A DNA stretch of 64,000 nt, from assembly GCF_019207085.1 (NCBI RefSeq), contig NZ_JAATOM010000005.1:428914-492913 (forward strand). The letters run 5' to 3'. Shown here one piece after another: positions 1 through 9,264 of this stretch (the stretch's first letter is position 1; every line of letters starts with the position of its first letter). This stretch comes from Variovorax sp. dw_308 (lineage in GTDB: Bacteria > Pseudomonadota > Gammaproteobacteria > Burkholderiales > Burkholderiaceae_C). The notes below the pieces were generated by a model. The model was not told the DNA's origin. It was given only the letters and a program-made list of their open reading frames with translations, and ran no database searches. Made by a program: the position numbers and the translations under genes.

Positions 1-615
1 CAACTCGTTGACGGCCTCGCCGGTGGACTTGGTCGGGATGTGCGTCATCTGCAGGCCGGCCCTGGCAAGGAAGGACGCCATCGCCAGGTGCGTGGCGCTG
101 CCGTTGCCGGCCGAGGCGTAGTTGTACTTGCCCGGGTTGGCCTTGACCTCCTTGATGAAGTCCGCCGTGGTGCCGACGTTCATCGCGCTCGACACCGCCA
201 GCGCATAGCCCGCATTGCCGAGGTTGGCGACGCCGACGAAGTCCTTCAGCGGGTCGTAGCCGAGCTTGCTGTAGAGGTGGCCGGCGATGTGATGGCTGGC
301 AGCGGCGAGGACCAGCGTATTGCCGTCGGCAGGGGCCTTGGCCACGAGGGCCGCGCCCACGCTGCCGCCTGCGCCTGCGCGGTTCTCCACGATGGTCGTT
401 GCGCCCAGCGCCACGCCCAGTTCGCTGTTGAAGGCGCGCGCCACGGTGTCCTGCACGGCGCCGGTGGCGAAGGGCACGATGATGTGGATCACGCGCTGCT
501 GGGCCATGGCGGGAAGGGCGGCAGCTGCTGCGGCGGCGGCGATGAAGGAACGGCGGTCGAGCGCGAAGGACATGGCGGGAGGGCTTTTTTCTTCCAGGGG
601 GTTGAACGGATTCAT
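1..615 (-). CDS. Tripartite tricarboxylate transporter binding protein (Bug/TctC family), 3' end off the window
   Basis: Periplasmic solute-binding protein of the Bug family, which captures small carboxylates or related compounds for TctAB-type transporters. The visible part has an export signal with an RRSF motif and an Ala-rich core ending near AMA-QQ, then the family pattern IIVPFATGAVQDTVAR and ENRAGAGGSVGA. The reading runs off the left edge, so the C-terminal part is missing. Two starts are possible. ATG at 615 overlaps the stop of the upstream M20 gene as ATGA and would add 14 residues, while ATG at 573 gives the more usual signal peptide start (MSFALDRRSF). The coupled stop-start favours 615 but this is not certain. 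The adjacent amidohydrolase suggests the pair imports and hydrolyses an N-acyl or amide compound; the ligand cannot be read from sequence. Confidence 0.9.
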   Translation of the reverse strand, partial: MNPFNPLEEKSPPAMSFALDRRSFIAAAAAAAALPAMAQQRVIHIIVPFATGAVQDTVARAFNSELGVALGATTIVENRAGAGGSVGAALVAKAPADGNTLVLAAASHHIAGHLYSKLGYDPLKDFVGVANLGNAGYALAVSSAMNVGTTADFIKEVKANPGKYNYASAGNGSATHLAMASFLARAGLQMTHIPTKSTGEAVNEL

Positions 616-1814
616 GCGGCGACCGGCAGCCAACGCTGCGCCAGTTTCACGAAGTAGCTGGCGCCGATCGGGATGATCTCGTCGTTGAAGTCGAACGAGG
701 TGTTGTGGATGATGCAAGGCCCGGGCCCGTGGCCGTCCAGGCGGTGGTCGCCATCGCCGTTGCCGAGGAAGGCATAGCAGCCCGGCCGCACCATCAGCAT
801 GTGGGCGAAGTCCTCGGCGCCCATCACGGCGGGCCAGTCGTCGGTGACCATGTCGTCGCCGACCACCTCGCGCATCACGCTGGCGGCGAAGCGCGCCTCG
901 TCCTTGTGGTTGACCACCGGCGGCGAGGCGCGGATGAAGCTCACCTCTGCCGTGCAGCCATGCGCCTCGGCCACGCCTTTGGCCACGGTGCGCAGGCGCT
1001 CCTCGATCTTGTCGAGCGCGTCGATGGAGAAGGTGCGCACCGTGCCGCCGACCGTGGCCACGTCGGGGATCACGTTGGGTGCATCGGAGCCCTGCAACTG
1101 CGTGACCGCGAGCAGGGCGCGCTCGGTGCTGGCGATGGTGCGCGGCACGATGGTCTGCAGCTGCTGCGCCAGCGTGACCACCGCCGCCACCGGGTCGATG
1201 CCGGTGTGGGGCATCGAGGCATGCGTGCCTCGGCCGCGCATCGTGACCTTCCAGGTGTTGCTCGACGCCATCAGCGCACCCTCGTTGAGCGCGAAACGGC
1301 CTACCTCGCCGACCGGGAAGTTGTGCAGCGCGAACACCGCGTCGCAGGGGAAGCGCTCGAACAGGCCGTCCTGGATCATCTTCTTCGCGCCGGCCTTGCC
1401 CATCTCCTCGGCAGGCTGGAAGATGAAGTGGACCGTCCCGTCGAAGTCATCCGGGCCTTGCCGGGACAGGTGCCATGCGGCGGCGAGCAGCATCGTCGTG
1501 TGGCCATCGTGGCCGCAGGCATGCATGCGACCGGCGTGGGTGGACTTGTGCGGGAACTCGTTGGCCTCGTGCAGGGGCAGGGCGTCCATGTCGGCGCGCA
1601 GGCCGATGGTGCGTTTGCTCGTGCCCTTGCGCAGCACGCCGACCAGGCCGGTGCCGGCGATGCCGCGGTGGACTTCGATGCCCCATTCGGTCAACAGTGA
1701 AGCGACCTTCTCGGAGGTGCGGTGCTCCTCGAAGCCGAGTTCGGGATGGGCGTGGATGTCGCGGCGGATGTCGATGAAGCGGGCGACGTTGGCGAAGGAG
1801 TCGACGATGTTCAT
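612..1814 (-). CDS. M20 family amidohydrolase (hippurate hydrolase-like)
   Basis: Cytoplasmic metal-dependent amidohydrolase of the M20D/HipO-AbgB group, which splits N-acyl amino acids such as hippurate or N-acetylated amino acids. Supporting motifs in order: HAHPELGFEE near residue 22, RADMDALPL, the metal-binding MHACGHDGH, QPAEEMGKAG with the catalytic and metal Glu pair, ALHNFPVG, and a late HNTSFDFND that supplies the last metal His. The 400-residue length is normal for the family and there is no signal peptide. The stop overlaps the start of the Bug-family binding protein by 4 bp (ATGA), so the two are probably translated together. Exact substrate unknown; carboxypeptidase-type activity is a possible alternative. 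Confidence 0.92.
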   Translation of the reverse strand: MNIVDSFANVARFIDIRRDIHAHPELGFEEHRTSEKVASLLTEWGIEVHRGIAGTGLVGVLRKGTSKRTIGLRADMDALPLHEANEFPHKSTHAGRMHACGHDGHTTMLLAAAWHLSRQGPDDFDGTVHFIFQPAEEMGKAGAKKMIQDGLFERFPCDAVFALHNFPVGEVGRFALNEGALMASSNTWKVTMRGRGTHASMPHTGIDPVAAVVTLAQQLQTIVPRTIASTERALLAVTQLQGSDAPNVIPDVATVGGTVRTFSIDALDKIEERLRTVAKGVAEAHGCTAEVSFIRASPPVVNHKDEARFAASVMREVVGDDMVTDDWPAVMGAEDFAHMLMVRPGCYAFLGNGDGDHRLDGHGPGPCIIHNTSFDFNDEIIPIGASYFVKLAQRWLPVAA

Positions 1815-2003
1815 GGGTGCAAGAGCGGGTTGGGTCGGGGTGATTCTCGGACGCCCGGCGTTCCCGTTCAGGCCTGTGGATTCACCGATGTACAGCCATC
1901 AGGACTTTTGTAAGCTTCTGCGACGCGTGCGCCCGGGCGCATGACGTGCGGGCGCAGCGCCCTTCACGTTGGCCATTTCCCGTCAGGTTTTCGCCTTGCG
2001 TCT

Positions 2004-2723
2004 TCAATTCGCGATGCGAGCCAGACCTTGAACAATGAGGTGCGAATACGTTTCCACGGCCGCGGGCCATGCCCGATGCGCGGCAAGCCACAACCAGAAG
2101 AAGCACAGCGCCGCAAACGACAGTTGTATCGCGGCGGCGCCATCCAGGAAGGACCGGCGATCTCCAAAAGGCTTGGGCCACTTGTTGTCGCGCGCAAAGT
2201 CATCGACATCCTCCGCATACTGCCCACGCAGATACCTGAGTTGACGATCGGCTGCCCGAACCCCGAGCCATCCGGCCACGGTGATGCCCAGGCCCGCGAG
2301 CGGGAGCGCAGCAAGGAGAAAGTCGACCAGCCATGGCGCGATGACGGCGGCGTTCCCGGCTTCGCTTGCCGCAGATGCCTGGATGAGCGCGAGCGCGACG
2401 AACAGCAAGCCGTTGAGCTGGAACGCCCAGGTCATGCGCTGATGGACGAGTCCATCCTCACGCGAAATCTGTGCCGAGATGAATTCGTACTGCTGCCTGC
2501 GCGCTGCGGCGAGCTCCGAGTGACTGGACGAAGTCGCCTTGGCCTTCAAGTCGTCTTCCAGGCGAATGCTGATCGCATTGGTCAGCCGGACGATCGACGC
2601 GGCTACGCCGGGGCCTGCCACATTCAGCGTGACTTCGGCTTCGCGAGAGTCCGCTGCTTCGCCTCGCTGCCCATCCATGCGCGTTGCGCCGCCGATCTTT
2701 TCCTCGCCGCCAACGTTTCTCAT
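2004..2723 (-). CDS. Membrane protein of unknown function
   Basis: Hypothetical integral membrane protein of about 239 residues. An N-terminal soluble part of roughly 95 residues has a helical, coiled-coil-like stretch (SARRQQYEFIS-type region rich in Ala, Glu and Arg). Three hydrophobic segments follow: one around FQLNGLLFVALALIQA, a long one around VDFLLAALPLAGLGITVAGW, and one around FAALCFFWLWLAA. A charged loop separates the last two. The reading frame stays open upstream to 2789, but ATG at 2723 has a GGAGG ribosome-binding site five bases ahead, so I chose it. It stands alone between the divergent efflux operon and the M20 gene. I do not recognise a family. Confidence 0.65.
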   Translation of the reverse strand: MRNVGGEEKIGGATRMDGQRGEAADSREAEVTLNVAGPGVAASIVRLTNAISIRLEDDLKAKATSSSHSELAAARRQQYEFISAQISREDGLVHQRMTWAFQLNGLLFVALALIQASAASEAGNAAVIAPWLVDFLLAALPLAGLGITVAGWLGVRAADRQLRYLRGQYAEDVDDFARDNKWPKPFGDRRSFLDGAAAIQLSFAALCFFWLWLAAHRAWPAAVETYSHLIVQGLARIAN

Positions 2724-2963
2724 CGATGCCTCCGATCTGGACAGCTGCTTGCCATTGGCCAATTTGCCGCCTGACGCTCTCCAAGGCAACGCCGTCTATC
2801 GATCCAGGCGCGGCAGATTTCTGCCCTTCGGGGCAATCGGAAGCGCATGGGAGGGCAATTGATGCAGCCCGCGAGGCAGGCAAGAATCCGTCTTTGCCTC
2901 CCGGCAGCGGGACGCCGAGCGACCTGAACGTCTGGAGAGTGCTGCGATGAGGGACCGCCTCTG

Positions 2964-4568
2964 ATGCCTGCCATGGCAAGTACCGGCAATTCACTGCGCA
3001 CACTGCAGGCCGGTGCGCTGATCGCCTGCGCGCTGCTGGCGGCATGCTCCAGGAAAGAGGCCGAGAAGCCGGCGCCAGCACCGACGGAAGTCTCGGTGCA
3101 GACGGTCAAGGCGCAGCTGGTCCCGATCACCTACGACTTCGTCGGCCAGACCGAAAGCTCGCAGCAGGTCGAGATCCGCGCGCGGGTCGACGGCTTCCTG
3201 GAAAAGCGCGTGTACACCGAAGGCAGCTTCGTGAAGGCCGGGCAGGTGCTGTTCCAGATCGACCCGAAGCCCTTCAATTCGGACCTGAAGGCCGCGCAGG
3301 CCGAACTGGCGCAGCAGCAGGCGCGGCTCTCCACGGCGCGCGCCAACCTCCGGCGCGTGAAGCCGTTGGTCGCCGACAACGCGCTGGCGGCGAAGGACCT
3401 GGACGATGCCACCGGCAGCGAGCAGGCCGCCGCCGCGGCGGTGGAGGCCGCCAGGGCCAAGGTCACGGATGCGTCCCTGAACGTCGGCTATGCCACGATC
3501 ACTTCGCCCCTCGACGGACTCTCGTCCTTCGCGAAGGTGCAGGACGGCGCCTATGTCAACGGACAGAACAGCCTGCTGACTTATGTGGCGAAGCTGGACC
3601 CGATGCGCGTCAATTTCAGCTTGTCGGAGAACGAATCGCTGCGCATGCACGACGAAGTGGCCAGCGGCAAGCTGCTGCGGACGCCGCGCAACGACTATGC
3701 GGTGGAACTGCTGATGGCCGACGGGACCAGCTACCCGGCGCAAGGGCGCATCACCTTCTTCGATGCCGCGTTCAGCCAGGACACGGGCACCTTCCTGCTG
3801 CGCGCCGAAGTGCCCAACCGCGAGGGCGTGCTGCGGCCGGGCCAGTTCGTGCGCGTCAGGGTCCACGGCCTCCAGCGTCCCAATGCGATCGTGGTGCCGC
3901 AGCGCGCCGTGCAGCAGGGCCCGCGCGGCGCCTTCGTCTGGACGGTGGACGCGGAGAACAAGGTCCTGCAGCAGCCGGTCACGGCCGGCGACTGGCTGGG
4001 CGACCAGTGGCTGGTGAGCCGAGGGCTGAAGGATGGCGACCGCGTGGTGGTCGATGGGTTCATGCGGCTCGGACCCGGCGCGCCGGTGCGCGTGAAGGAG
4101 GTCGCGGCCGAGCCCTTGCCCGTTGCCGCTTTCGCTGCGACGCCGGTTGCGCGCGCTGCCGGGCAATCGGCCGCAGCGGCTGCGGGCGCCGGTGCCACAC
4201 CCAGCGGTGCGGCCGGCGCCATCGCCGCCCCGGCTCCTGCAGCGACCCTCGGCACCGAGGCCGTCTACTTCGACCCGGCACGGACCACGCTCGATGCCAC
4301 CGGCCGCGCGCACCTGCTCGGCGTTGCGGCCACGCTGAAGGCCAGGCCCGATGCACGTGTCGCGCTGCACGGCTTCGTCGACGCAAGCGGCAATCCACAG
4401 GCCAACGCGCAACTGGCCAAGGCGCGCGCGCAGGCGGTGCGCGATGCGCTGGTCGCCGCCGGCGTGCCGCGCGAACGCATCGACATGCAGGCGCCGGCCG
4501 ACATCGTCGGCGACCAGTCACCCGCACTCGCGCGTCGCGTCGACGTCGTGGTGGCGGGGGCGCGATGA
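2964..4568 (+). CDS. RND efflux periplasmic adaptor with C-terminal OmpA-like domain
   Basis: Membrane fusion protein of an AcrA/MexA-type tripartite pump, joining the inner-membrane pump to the outer-membrane channel. It starts with a lipoprotein signal (ALLAAC, lipidated Cys near residue 28), then the barrel-sandwich/lipoyl and coiled-coil hairpin regions (VDGFLEKRVYTEG, VKAGQVLFQIDPK, paired Ala/Gln-rich helices). The beta-barrel part includes LRPGQFVRVRV. Standard adaptors end near residue 380. Here an Ala/Pro-rich linker (about 380-430) leads to a domain at 430-534 with the OmpA peptidoglycan-binding pattern: Asp473 in HGFVDASG, an N..L...RA segment, and Arg524/Arg525 before VDVVV. ATG at 2964 was chosen for the signal peptide. 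The stop overlaps the pump gene start as ATGA. The family call is firm; the function of the added domain is inference. Confidence 0.93.
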   Translation: MPAMASTGNSLRTLQAGALIACALLAACSRKEAEKPAPAPTEVSVQTVKAQLVPITYDFVGQTESSQQVEIRARVDGFLEKRVYTEGSFVKAGQVLFQIDPKPFNSDLKAAQAELAQQQARLSTARANLRRVKPLVADNALAAKDLDDATGSEQAAAAAVEAARAKVTDASLNVGYATITSPLDGLSSFAKVQDGAYVNGQNSLLTYVAKLDPMRVNFSLSENESLRMHDEVASGKLLRTPRNDYAVELLMADGTSYPAQGRITFFDAAFSQDTGTFLLRAEVPNREGVLRPGQFVRVRVHGLQRPNAIVVPQRAVQQGPRGAFVWTVDAENKVLQQPVTAGDWLGDQWLVSRGLKDGDRVVVDGFMRLGPGAPVRVKEVAAEPLPVAAFAATPVARAAGQSAAAAAGAGATPSGAAGAIAAPAPAATLGTEAVYFDPARTTLDATGRAHLLGVAATLKARPDARVALHGFVDASGNPQANAQLAKARAQAVRDALVAAGVPRERIDMQAPADIVGDQSPALARRVDVVVAGAR

Positions 4569-7500
4569 AGTTCTCGCACTTCTTCATCGACCGCCCCATC
4601 TTCGCCTCCGTCATCTCGATCGTGCTGGTGCTGGCCGGTGCGGTGGCGATGCTGAACCTGCCGATCGCGCAGTTCCCGGAGATCACGCCGCCGCAGATTT
4701 CCGTTACCGCGACCTACCCCGGCGCGAGTTCCGAGGTGGTGTCGCAGAACATCGCCGCGCCGATCGAGCAGCAGGTCAACGGCGCCGACCACATGATGTA
4801 CATGAACTCGACGTCGAGTTCGACCGGCAACATGACGCTGTCGGTGTACTTCGAGATCGGCACCGACCCCTCGCTGGCGCAGGTGGACGTGCAGAACCGC
4901 GTGAACCTCGCGCTGCCGACGCTGCCATCCGCGGTGAGTTCGCAGGGCGTGTCGGTGGCGAAGAAGTCGCAGGCCTTCATGATGATCGTGGCGATCTATT
5001 CGCCGGACAACAGCAACGATCCGACCTTCATCGCGAACTACGCCAACATCAGCGTGCTCGACGCGATCAAGCGCGTGCCGGGCGCCAACCAGAGCTCGAT
5101 CTTCGGTTCGCCGGACTACGCGATGCGGCTGTGGCTCAAGCCCGACCGCATGGCCTCGCTCGGCCTCACCGCCACCGACGTGCAGCAGGCCGTGGCGGCG
5201 CAGAACCAGCAGTACGCCGCCGGCCGCCTCGGCGCATCGCCCACCGCCGGGCCGGTGCAGCAGACGATCCCGGTCGCGACCTCGGGGCGCATGACCGAGC
5301 CCTCGGAGTTCGAGAACATCATCCTGCGCGCGTCGCGCGACAGCAATGGCGCGATCGTGCGGGTCAAGGACATCGGCCGCGCCGAACTCGGCGCCAAGGA
5401 CTATTCGATCCGCTCCAAGTACAACGGCAAGACCGCCACGCTGATCGCCATCTACCAGCAGCCCGGGGCCAATGCGCTGCAGGTGGCGAAGGACGTGAAG
5501 GTGCTGCTGGCCGAGATGAAGAAGAGCTTCCCGCCGGGACTGGACTACGACATCGCGCTGGACACCACCGAGTTCGTGCAGGAGTCGATCAAGGAGGTGG
5601 TGCACACCTTCGTCGAGGCGCTGGTGCTGGTGGTGCTGGTGGTGTTCCTCTTCCTGCAGAGCTTTCGCGCGACGCTGGTGCCGATCCTCGCGGTGCCGGT
5701 GTCGATCCTGGGTGCCTTCATCGGCATGACGGCGATGGGCTTCTCGATCAACATGCTGACGCTGTTCGGCATGGTGCTGGCGATCGGCATCGTGGTCGAC
5801 GACGCGATCGTGGTGGTGGAGAACGTCGAGCGCAACATGGCCGAGTTCGGGCTGCCGCCCAAGGAGGCGGCCAAGCACGCGATGGACGAGGTCAGCGGGC
5901 CGGTGGTCGCGATCGTGCTGGTGCTGTGCGCCGTGTTCATCCCCGTGGCCTTTCTCTCGGGCATCACAGGGCAGCTCTACAAGCAGTTCGCGATCACCAT
6001 CGCGGTGTCGGTGGTGCTGTCGGGGCTGGTGGCATTGACGCTGTCGCCGGCCCTGGCGGCGATCCTGCTGAAGCCGCAGGCGCATGGCGAGAAGAAGGGC
6101 TTCTTCGGCTGGTTCAACAAGAAGTTCGATCGGCTGACCGACGGCTACGGCCGCAGTGTGCAGCTGGCGATCAAGCGGGTGGGCATCGCGGCGATCCTGA
6201 TCGTCGGCATGGTGGCGATCATGATGGGCTTGTTCAGGAAGGTGCCATCGTCCTTCCTGCCGGTGGAGGACCAGGGCTACATCTTCACCGCGGCGATCAT
6301 GCCGGACGCCGCCAGCCTCGACCGCACCGAGCTCGCGACCGATCGCGCCCAAGCCTGGTTCAGCAAGCAGCCGGCGGTGAAGTCGGTGGCCTCCGTGCCC
6401 GGCTTCAGCCTCATCGATTCGCAGCTCAAGTCGAACGCCGGCGTGCTGTTCGTCTCGCTCAAGGGTTTCGCGGAACGGCAGGCGCCGGGCGACAAGGCCG
6501 ACGCGCTGATCCACGAGGCCGGCAAGGAATTCGCGTCGTACCAGGACGCGGTGATGATCCCGGTGAACCCGCCGTCGATCCCCGGCCTCGGCACCACGGG
6601 CGGCTTCGAATTCTGGGTGCAGAGCGAGGGCGATGCCACGCTGCAGCGCGTCGAGCAGGTGACGCGCGAGCTCATCGCCAAGTCGCGCGAGCGGCCCGAA
6701 CTGCGCGGCGTCACCTCGACCATCAACACGCGCTCGCGCCAGCTGATGGTCGACGTCGACCGCGACAAGGCGGAGAGCCTGGGCGTGCCGGTCGAGGCCG
6801 TCTACACCACGCTGCAGACGCTGTTCGGCTCGCTCTACGTGAGCCAGTTCCCGAAGAACAGCCGGCTGTTCCAAGTGATCCTGCAGGCCGAGCCCGACTA
6901 CCGCACCAAGCCCGACGACCTGCAGAACATGTACGTGCGCAACCGCGACGGCAAGATGGTGCCGCTGAAGGCGCTGGCCACCACGCGCTACGTGGCGGGT
7001 GGCGACATCGTCACGCGCTTCAACAACTTCACCGCGGCCAAGATCACCGGCGATGCGGCCGTCGGCTACAGCTCGGGACAGGCCCTCGACGCGATGGAGG
7101 AACTGGCGCGCGAGGTGCTGCCCGCAGGCTTCTCGTATGCGTGGTCGGGGCAGTCGTACGAGGAGCGCAAGGCGGGCTCGACCGCGGGGCTGGTGTTCGG
7201 CTTCGCGCTGGTGATGGTGTTCCTGATCCTCGCGGCGCAGTACGAGAAGTGGACGCTGCCGATCGGCGTGCTGCTGGCCGTGCCCTTCGCGCTGTTCGGC
7301 GCCATCGCGGCCATCTGGATGCGCGGCATCCAGAACGACGTGTACTTCCAGATCGGGCTGACGGTGCTGATCGCGCTGGCCGCGAAGAACGCGATCCTGA
7401 TCTTCGAGTTCGCGATCGAGGAGCGCGCGAAAGGCAAGTCGCCCTACGAGTCCGCGCTGAGCGCCGCCCGGCTGCGGCTGCGGCCGATCATCATGACCTC

Positions 7501-7747
7501 GCTCGCCTTCATCCTCGGCTGCATTCCGCTGGCGATCGCCAGCGGCGCCTCGTCCGCGAGCCGGCGGTCGCTGGGCACCGGCGTGATCGGCGGCATGCTG
7601 GGCGCGACGCTGATCGCGATCTTCTTCATCCCGATGTTCTTCTGGGGCTTCGAGACGCTGGCCGAACGATTCGCGAAGAAGAAGACGCCGCCGCAGGAGG
7701 CGGAGCCCGCGCCCGGCGCCGAGGACGTGCCCGATGCGCCGCATTGA
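4565..7747 (+). CDS. RND efflux transporter, HAE1 family (AcrB/MexB-like)
   Basis: Inner-membrane proton-driven drug or hydrophobe exporter of 1060 residues, the normal length for HAE1 pumps. The start MKFSHFFIDRPIFA is the standard amphipathic beginning before TM1. The protein has two large periplasmic loops and about 12 membrane segments, with duplicated halves. TM4 carries the proton-relay pair in GIVVDDAIVVVENVER. Other family marks are GANALQVAKDVK, the SLKSNAGVLFVSLK region, GLTVLIALAAKNAILIFEFA and LRPIIMTSLAFILGCIPL. The frame is open upstream to 3044, but that part is a shadow of the adaptor gene. The gene overlaps the adaptor stop (ATGA) and runs 14 bp into the outer-membrane factor gene, so the three are one translationally coupled operon. 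Substrates are unknown and no local regulator gene was seen. Confidence 0.97.
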   Translation: MKFSHFFIDRPIFASVISIVLVLAGAVAMLNLPIAQFPEITPPQISVTATYPGASSEVVSQNIAAPIEQQVNGADHMMYMNSTSSSTGNMTLSVYFEIGTDPSLAQVDVQNRVNLALPTLPSAVSSQGVSVAKKSQAFMMIVAIYSPDNSNDPTFIANYANISVLDAIKRVPGANQSSIFGSPDYAMRLWLKPDRMASLGLTATDVQQAVAAQNQQYAAGRLGASPTAGPVQQTIPVATSGRMTEPSEFENIILRASRDSNGAIVRVKDIGRAELGAKDYSIRSKYNGKTATLIAIYQQPGANALQVAKDVKVLLAEMKKSFPPGLDYDIALDTTEFVQESIKEVVHTFVEALVLVVLVVFLFLQSFRATLVPILAVPVSILGAFIGMTAMGFSINMLTLFGMVLAIGIVVDDAIVVVENVERNMAEFGLPPKEAAKHAMDEVSGPVVAIVLVLCAVFIPVAFLSGITGQLYKQFAITIAVSVVLSGLVALTLSPALAAILLKPQAHGEKKGFFGWFNKKFDRLTDGYGRSVQLAIKRVGIAAILIVGMVAIMMGLFRKVPSSFLPVEDQGYIFTAAIMPDAASLDRTELATDRAQAWFSKQPAVKSVASVPGFSLIDSQLKSNAGVLFVSLKGFAERQAPGDKADALIHEAGKEFASYQDAVMIPVNPPSIPGLGTTGGFEFWVQSEGDATLQRVEQVTRELIAKSRERPELRGVTSTINTRSRQLMVDVDRDKAESLGVPVEAVYTTLQTLFGSLYVSQFPKNSRLFQVILQAEPDYRTKPDDLQNMYVRNRDGKMVPLKALATTRYVAGGDIVTRFNNFTAAKITGDAAVGYSSGQALDAMEELAREVLPAGFSYAWSGQSYEERKAGSTAGLVFGFALVMVFLILAAQYEKWTLPIGVLLAVPFALFGAIAAIWMRGIQNDVYFQIGLTVLIALAAKNAILIFEFAIEERAKGKSPYESALSAARLRLRPIIMTSLAFILGCIPLAIASGASSASRRSLGTGVIGGMLGATLIAIFFIPMFFWGFETLAERFAKKKTPPQEAEPAPGAEDVPDAPH

Positions 7748-9173
7748 ACGTTGCGCGCCGGCACTCGCGGCCGCGATGGCCGCCCTGCTCACGGGCTGCA
7801 TGCTGGGCCCGGACTACCAGCGCCCGGCCATCGAGGTGCCGGCGCAATTCCGGGGTGCCGCAACGCAGGCCAACGCCGTCGCGAACGCCAGCGACACGGC
7901 CTGGTGGCGGCAGTTCGGCGACCCGAAGCTCGATGCGCTGGTCGACGAAGGCCTGCGCAGCAACGACGACCTGGTGGCCGCCGCCGCGCGTGTCGACCGC
8001 TACTACGGCGTGCTCGGCACCACCCGCGCACCGCTCTTTCCGCAACTCGGCGCCGACGCCGCGGGCAGCCGCACGCGTGCCAGCGAACAGACCATCTCGC
8101 CCGCTCCCGCGACCAACCCCTACAACGCCGTGCAGGCGACGCTGCTGGCCAGCTGGGAGATCGACCTGTTCGGCCGCACGCGCCGGCTCAGCGAGGCGGT
8201 CGCCGCCGACCTGCAGGGCAGCGAAGCCTTCCGCCGCGGCACGGTGCTGTCGCTCGTGGCCGCCGTGGTCACAGGCTACGTGCGCCTGCTCGACCTGGAC
8301 CGGGAGCTGGAAGTGACGCGTGAAACGCTGCGCATCCGCCAGGATGCGCTGACGCTGTTCGAGAAGCGATTCAAGGGCGGCGTGGTGTCCGAGGTCGAGG
8401 TGAGCCAGGCGCGTTCGGACTACGCCACGGCGCTGCGCAACATCCCGCTGCTGGAGCAATCCATCGCGGAACTGGAGAACGCGTTGTGCCTGCTGCTCGG
8501 GCGCAATCCCGGCCCGATCGCGCGCGGCGGCCCCCTCAGCGCGCTGACGGCGCCGGCGGTGCCAGCCGGCCTGCCATCGGACTTGCTGGACCGCCGGCCC
8601 GACATCCTGCAGGCCGAACAGGCGCTGGTCGCGGCCAATGCGCGTATCGGCGCGGCGAAGGCGGCGTATTTCCCGAGCATCTCGCTGACCGGGGCGTTCG
8701 GGCAGTCGAGCCGTTCGCTGTCGGACCTCTGGGGTGGCGCGGCGCGCGTGTGGACCTATGGCGCGGATGTCAGCGTGCCGATCTTCACCGCGGGTGCCAT
8801 CGCGGGCCAGGTGCGCAGCGCCGAGGCGGCGCAGCGAGAGGCGCTTGCGCAATACCGCAAGAGCGTGCAGACGGCGTTCGGCGAAACGGAGAACGCGCTC
8901 TCCGGCATCGTCACCAGCCGCAAGGCGCTCGACGCCCAGAAGCTGGCGGTGAGTTCGCTCGACCGCTACCTGCGCCTCGCATGGCGCCGCTACGAAGGCG
9001 GCTACACCAGCTACCTGGAGGTGACCGATGCCGAGCGCAGCCTCTTCGCGGCCCGCATCCAGCTCGCGCAATCGGAAGGCGAGGTGCTGCTGCAGAGCAT
9101 TGCGCTCTACAAGGCGCTGGGCGGCGGCTGGATCGACATCGCGGTGAAGGAGGCGCCGCAGCCGCAGCGGTAG
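7734..9173 (+). CDS. Outer-membrane efflux channel lipoprotein (OprM/NodT family)
   Basis: TolC-like trimeric channel that completes the tripartite pump. The N-terminus has a lipoprotein signal with lipobox LLTGC (Cys near residue 22) followed by MLGPDYQRPA, the typical OprM/CusC beginning. The body shows the two repeated OEP domains: WWRQFGDPKLDALVDEGL, ASWEIDLFGRTRR, LGRNPGPIARG, then LLDRRPDILQAEQALVAANARIG and FPSISLTGAFG. The end ALGGGW is common in the family. Length 479 is normal. The start lies inside the 3' end of the pump gene. No terminator is obvious in the roughly 90 bp after it, before the convergent DsrE-like gene. Confidence 0.95.
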   Translation: MRRIERCAPALAAAMAALLTGCMLGPDYQRPAIEVPAQFRGAATQANAVANASDTAWWRQFGDPKLDALVDEGLRSNDDLVAAAARVDRYYGVLGTTRAPLFPQLGADAAGSRTRASEQTISPAPATNPYNAVQATLLASWEIDLFGRTRRLSEAVAADLQGSEAFRRGTVLSLVAAVVTGYVRLLDLDRELEVTRETLRIRQDALTLFEKRFKGGVVSEVEVSQARSDYATALRNIPLLEQSIAELENALCLLLGRNPGPIARGGPLSALTAPAVPAGLPSDLLDRRPDILQAEQALVAANARIGAAKAAYFPSISLTGAFGQSSRSLSDLWGGAARVWTYGADVSVPIFTAGAIAGQVRSAEAAQREALAQYRKSVQTAFGETENALSGIVTSRKALDAQKLAVSSLDRYLRLAWRRYEGGYTSYLEVTDAERSLFAARIQLAQSEGEVLLQSIALYKALGGGWIDIAVKEAPQPQR

Positions 9174-9264
9174 TTGGCTGGAGTCGGTTGGTGGCTTCCG
9201 GCTGCCGGCGCTTCGACGGCGCGTGTGACGCCATGCGAGACGGGCGCCCGCGCATGGATGAACG

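Noticed and set aside
3044..4564. 5' extension of the RND pump frame
   Set aside because: It lies in the adaptor gene in another frame; the pump starts at the ATGA overlap at 4565 with the normal N-terminus.
4265..7801. Minus-strand open frame of over 1100 codons opposite the RND pump
   Set aside because: Shadow of the GC-rich pump gene; its translation is Arg/His-rich with no domain pattern, and it has no credible start.
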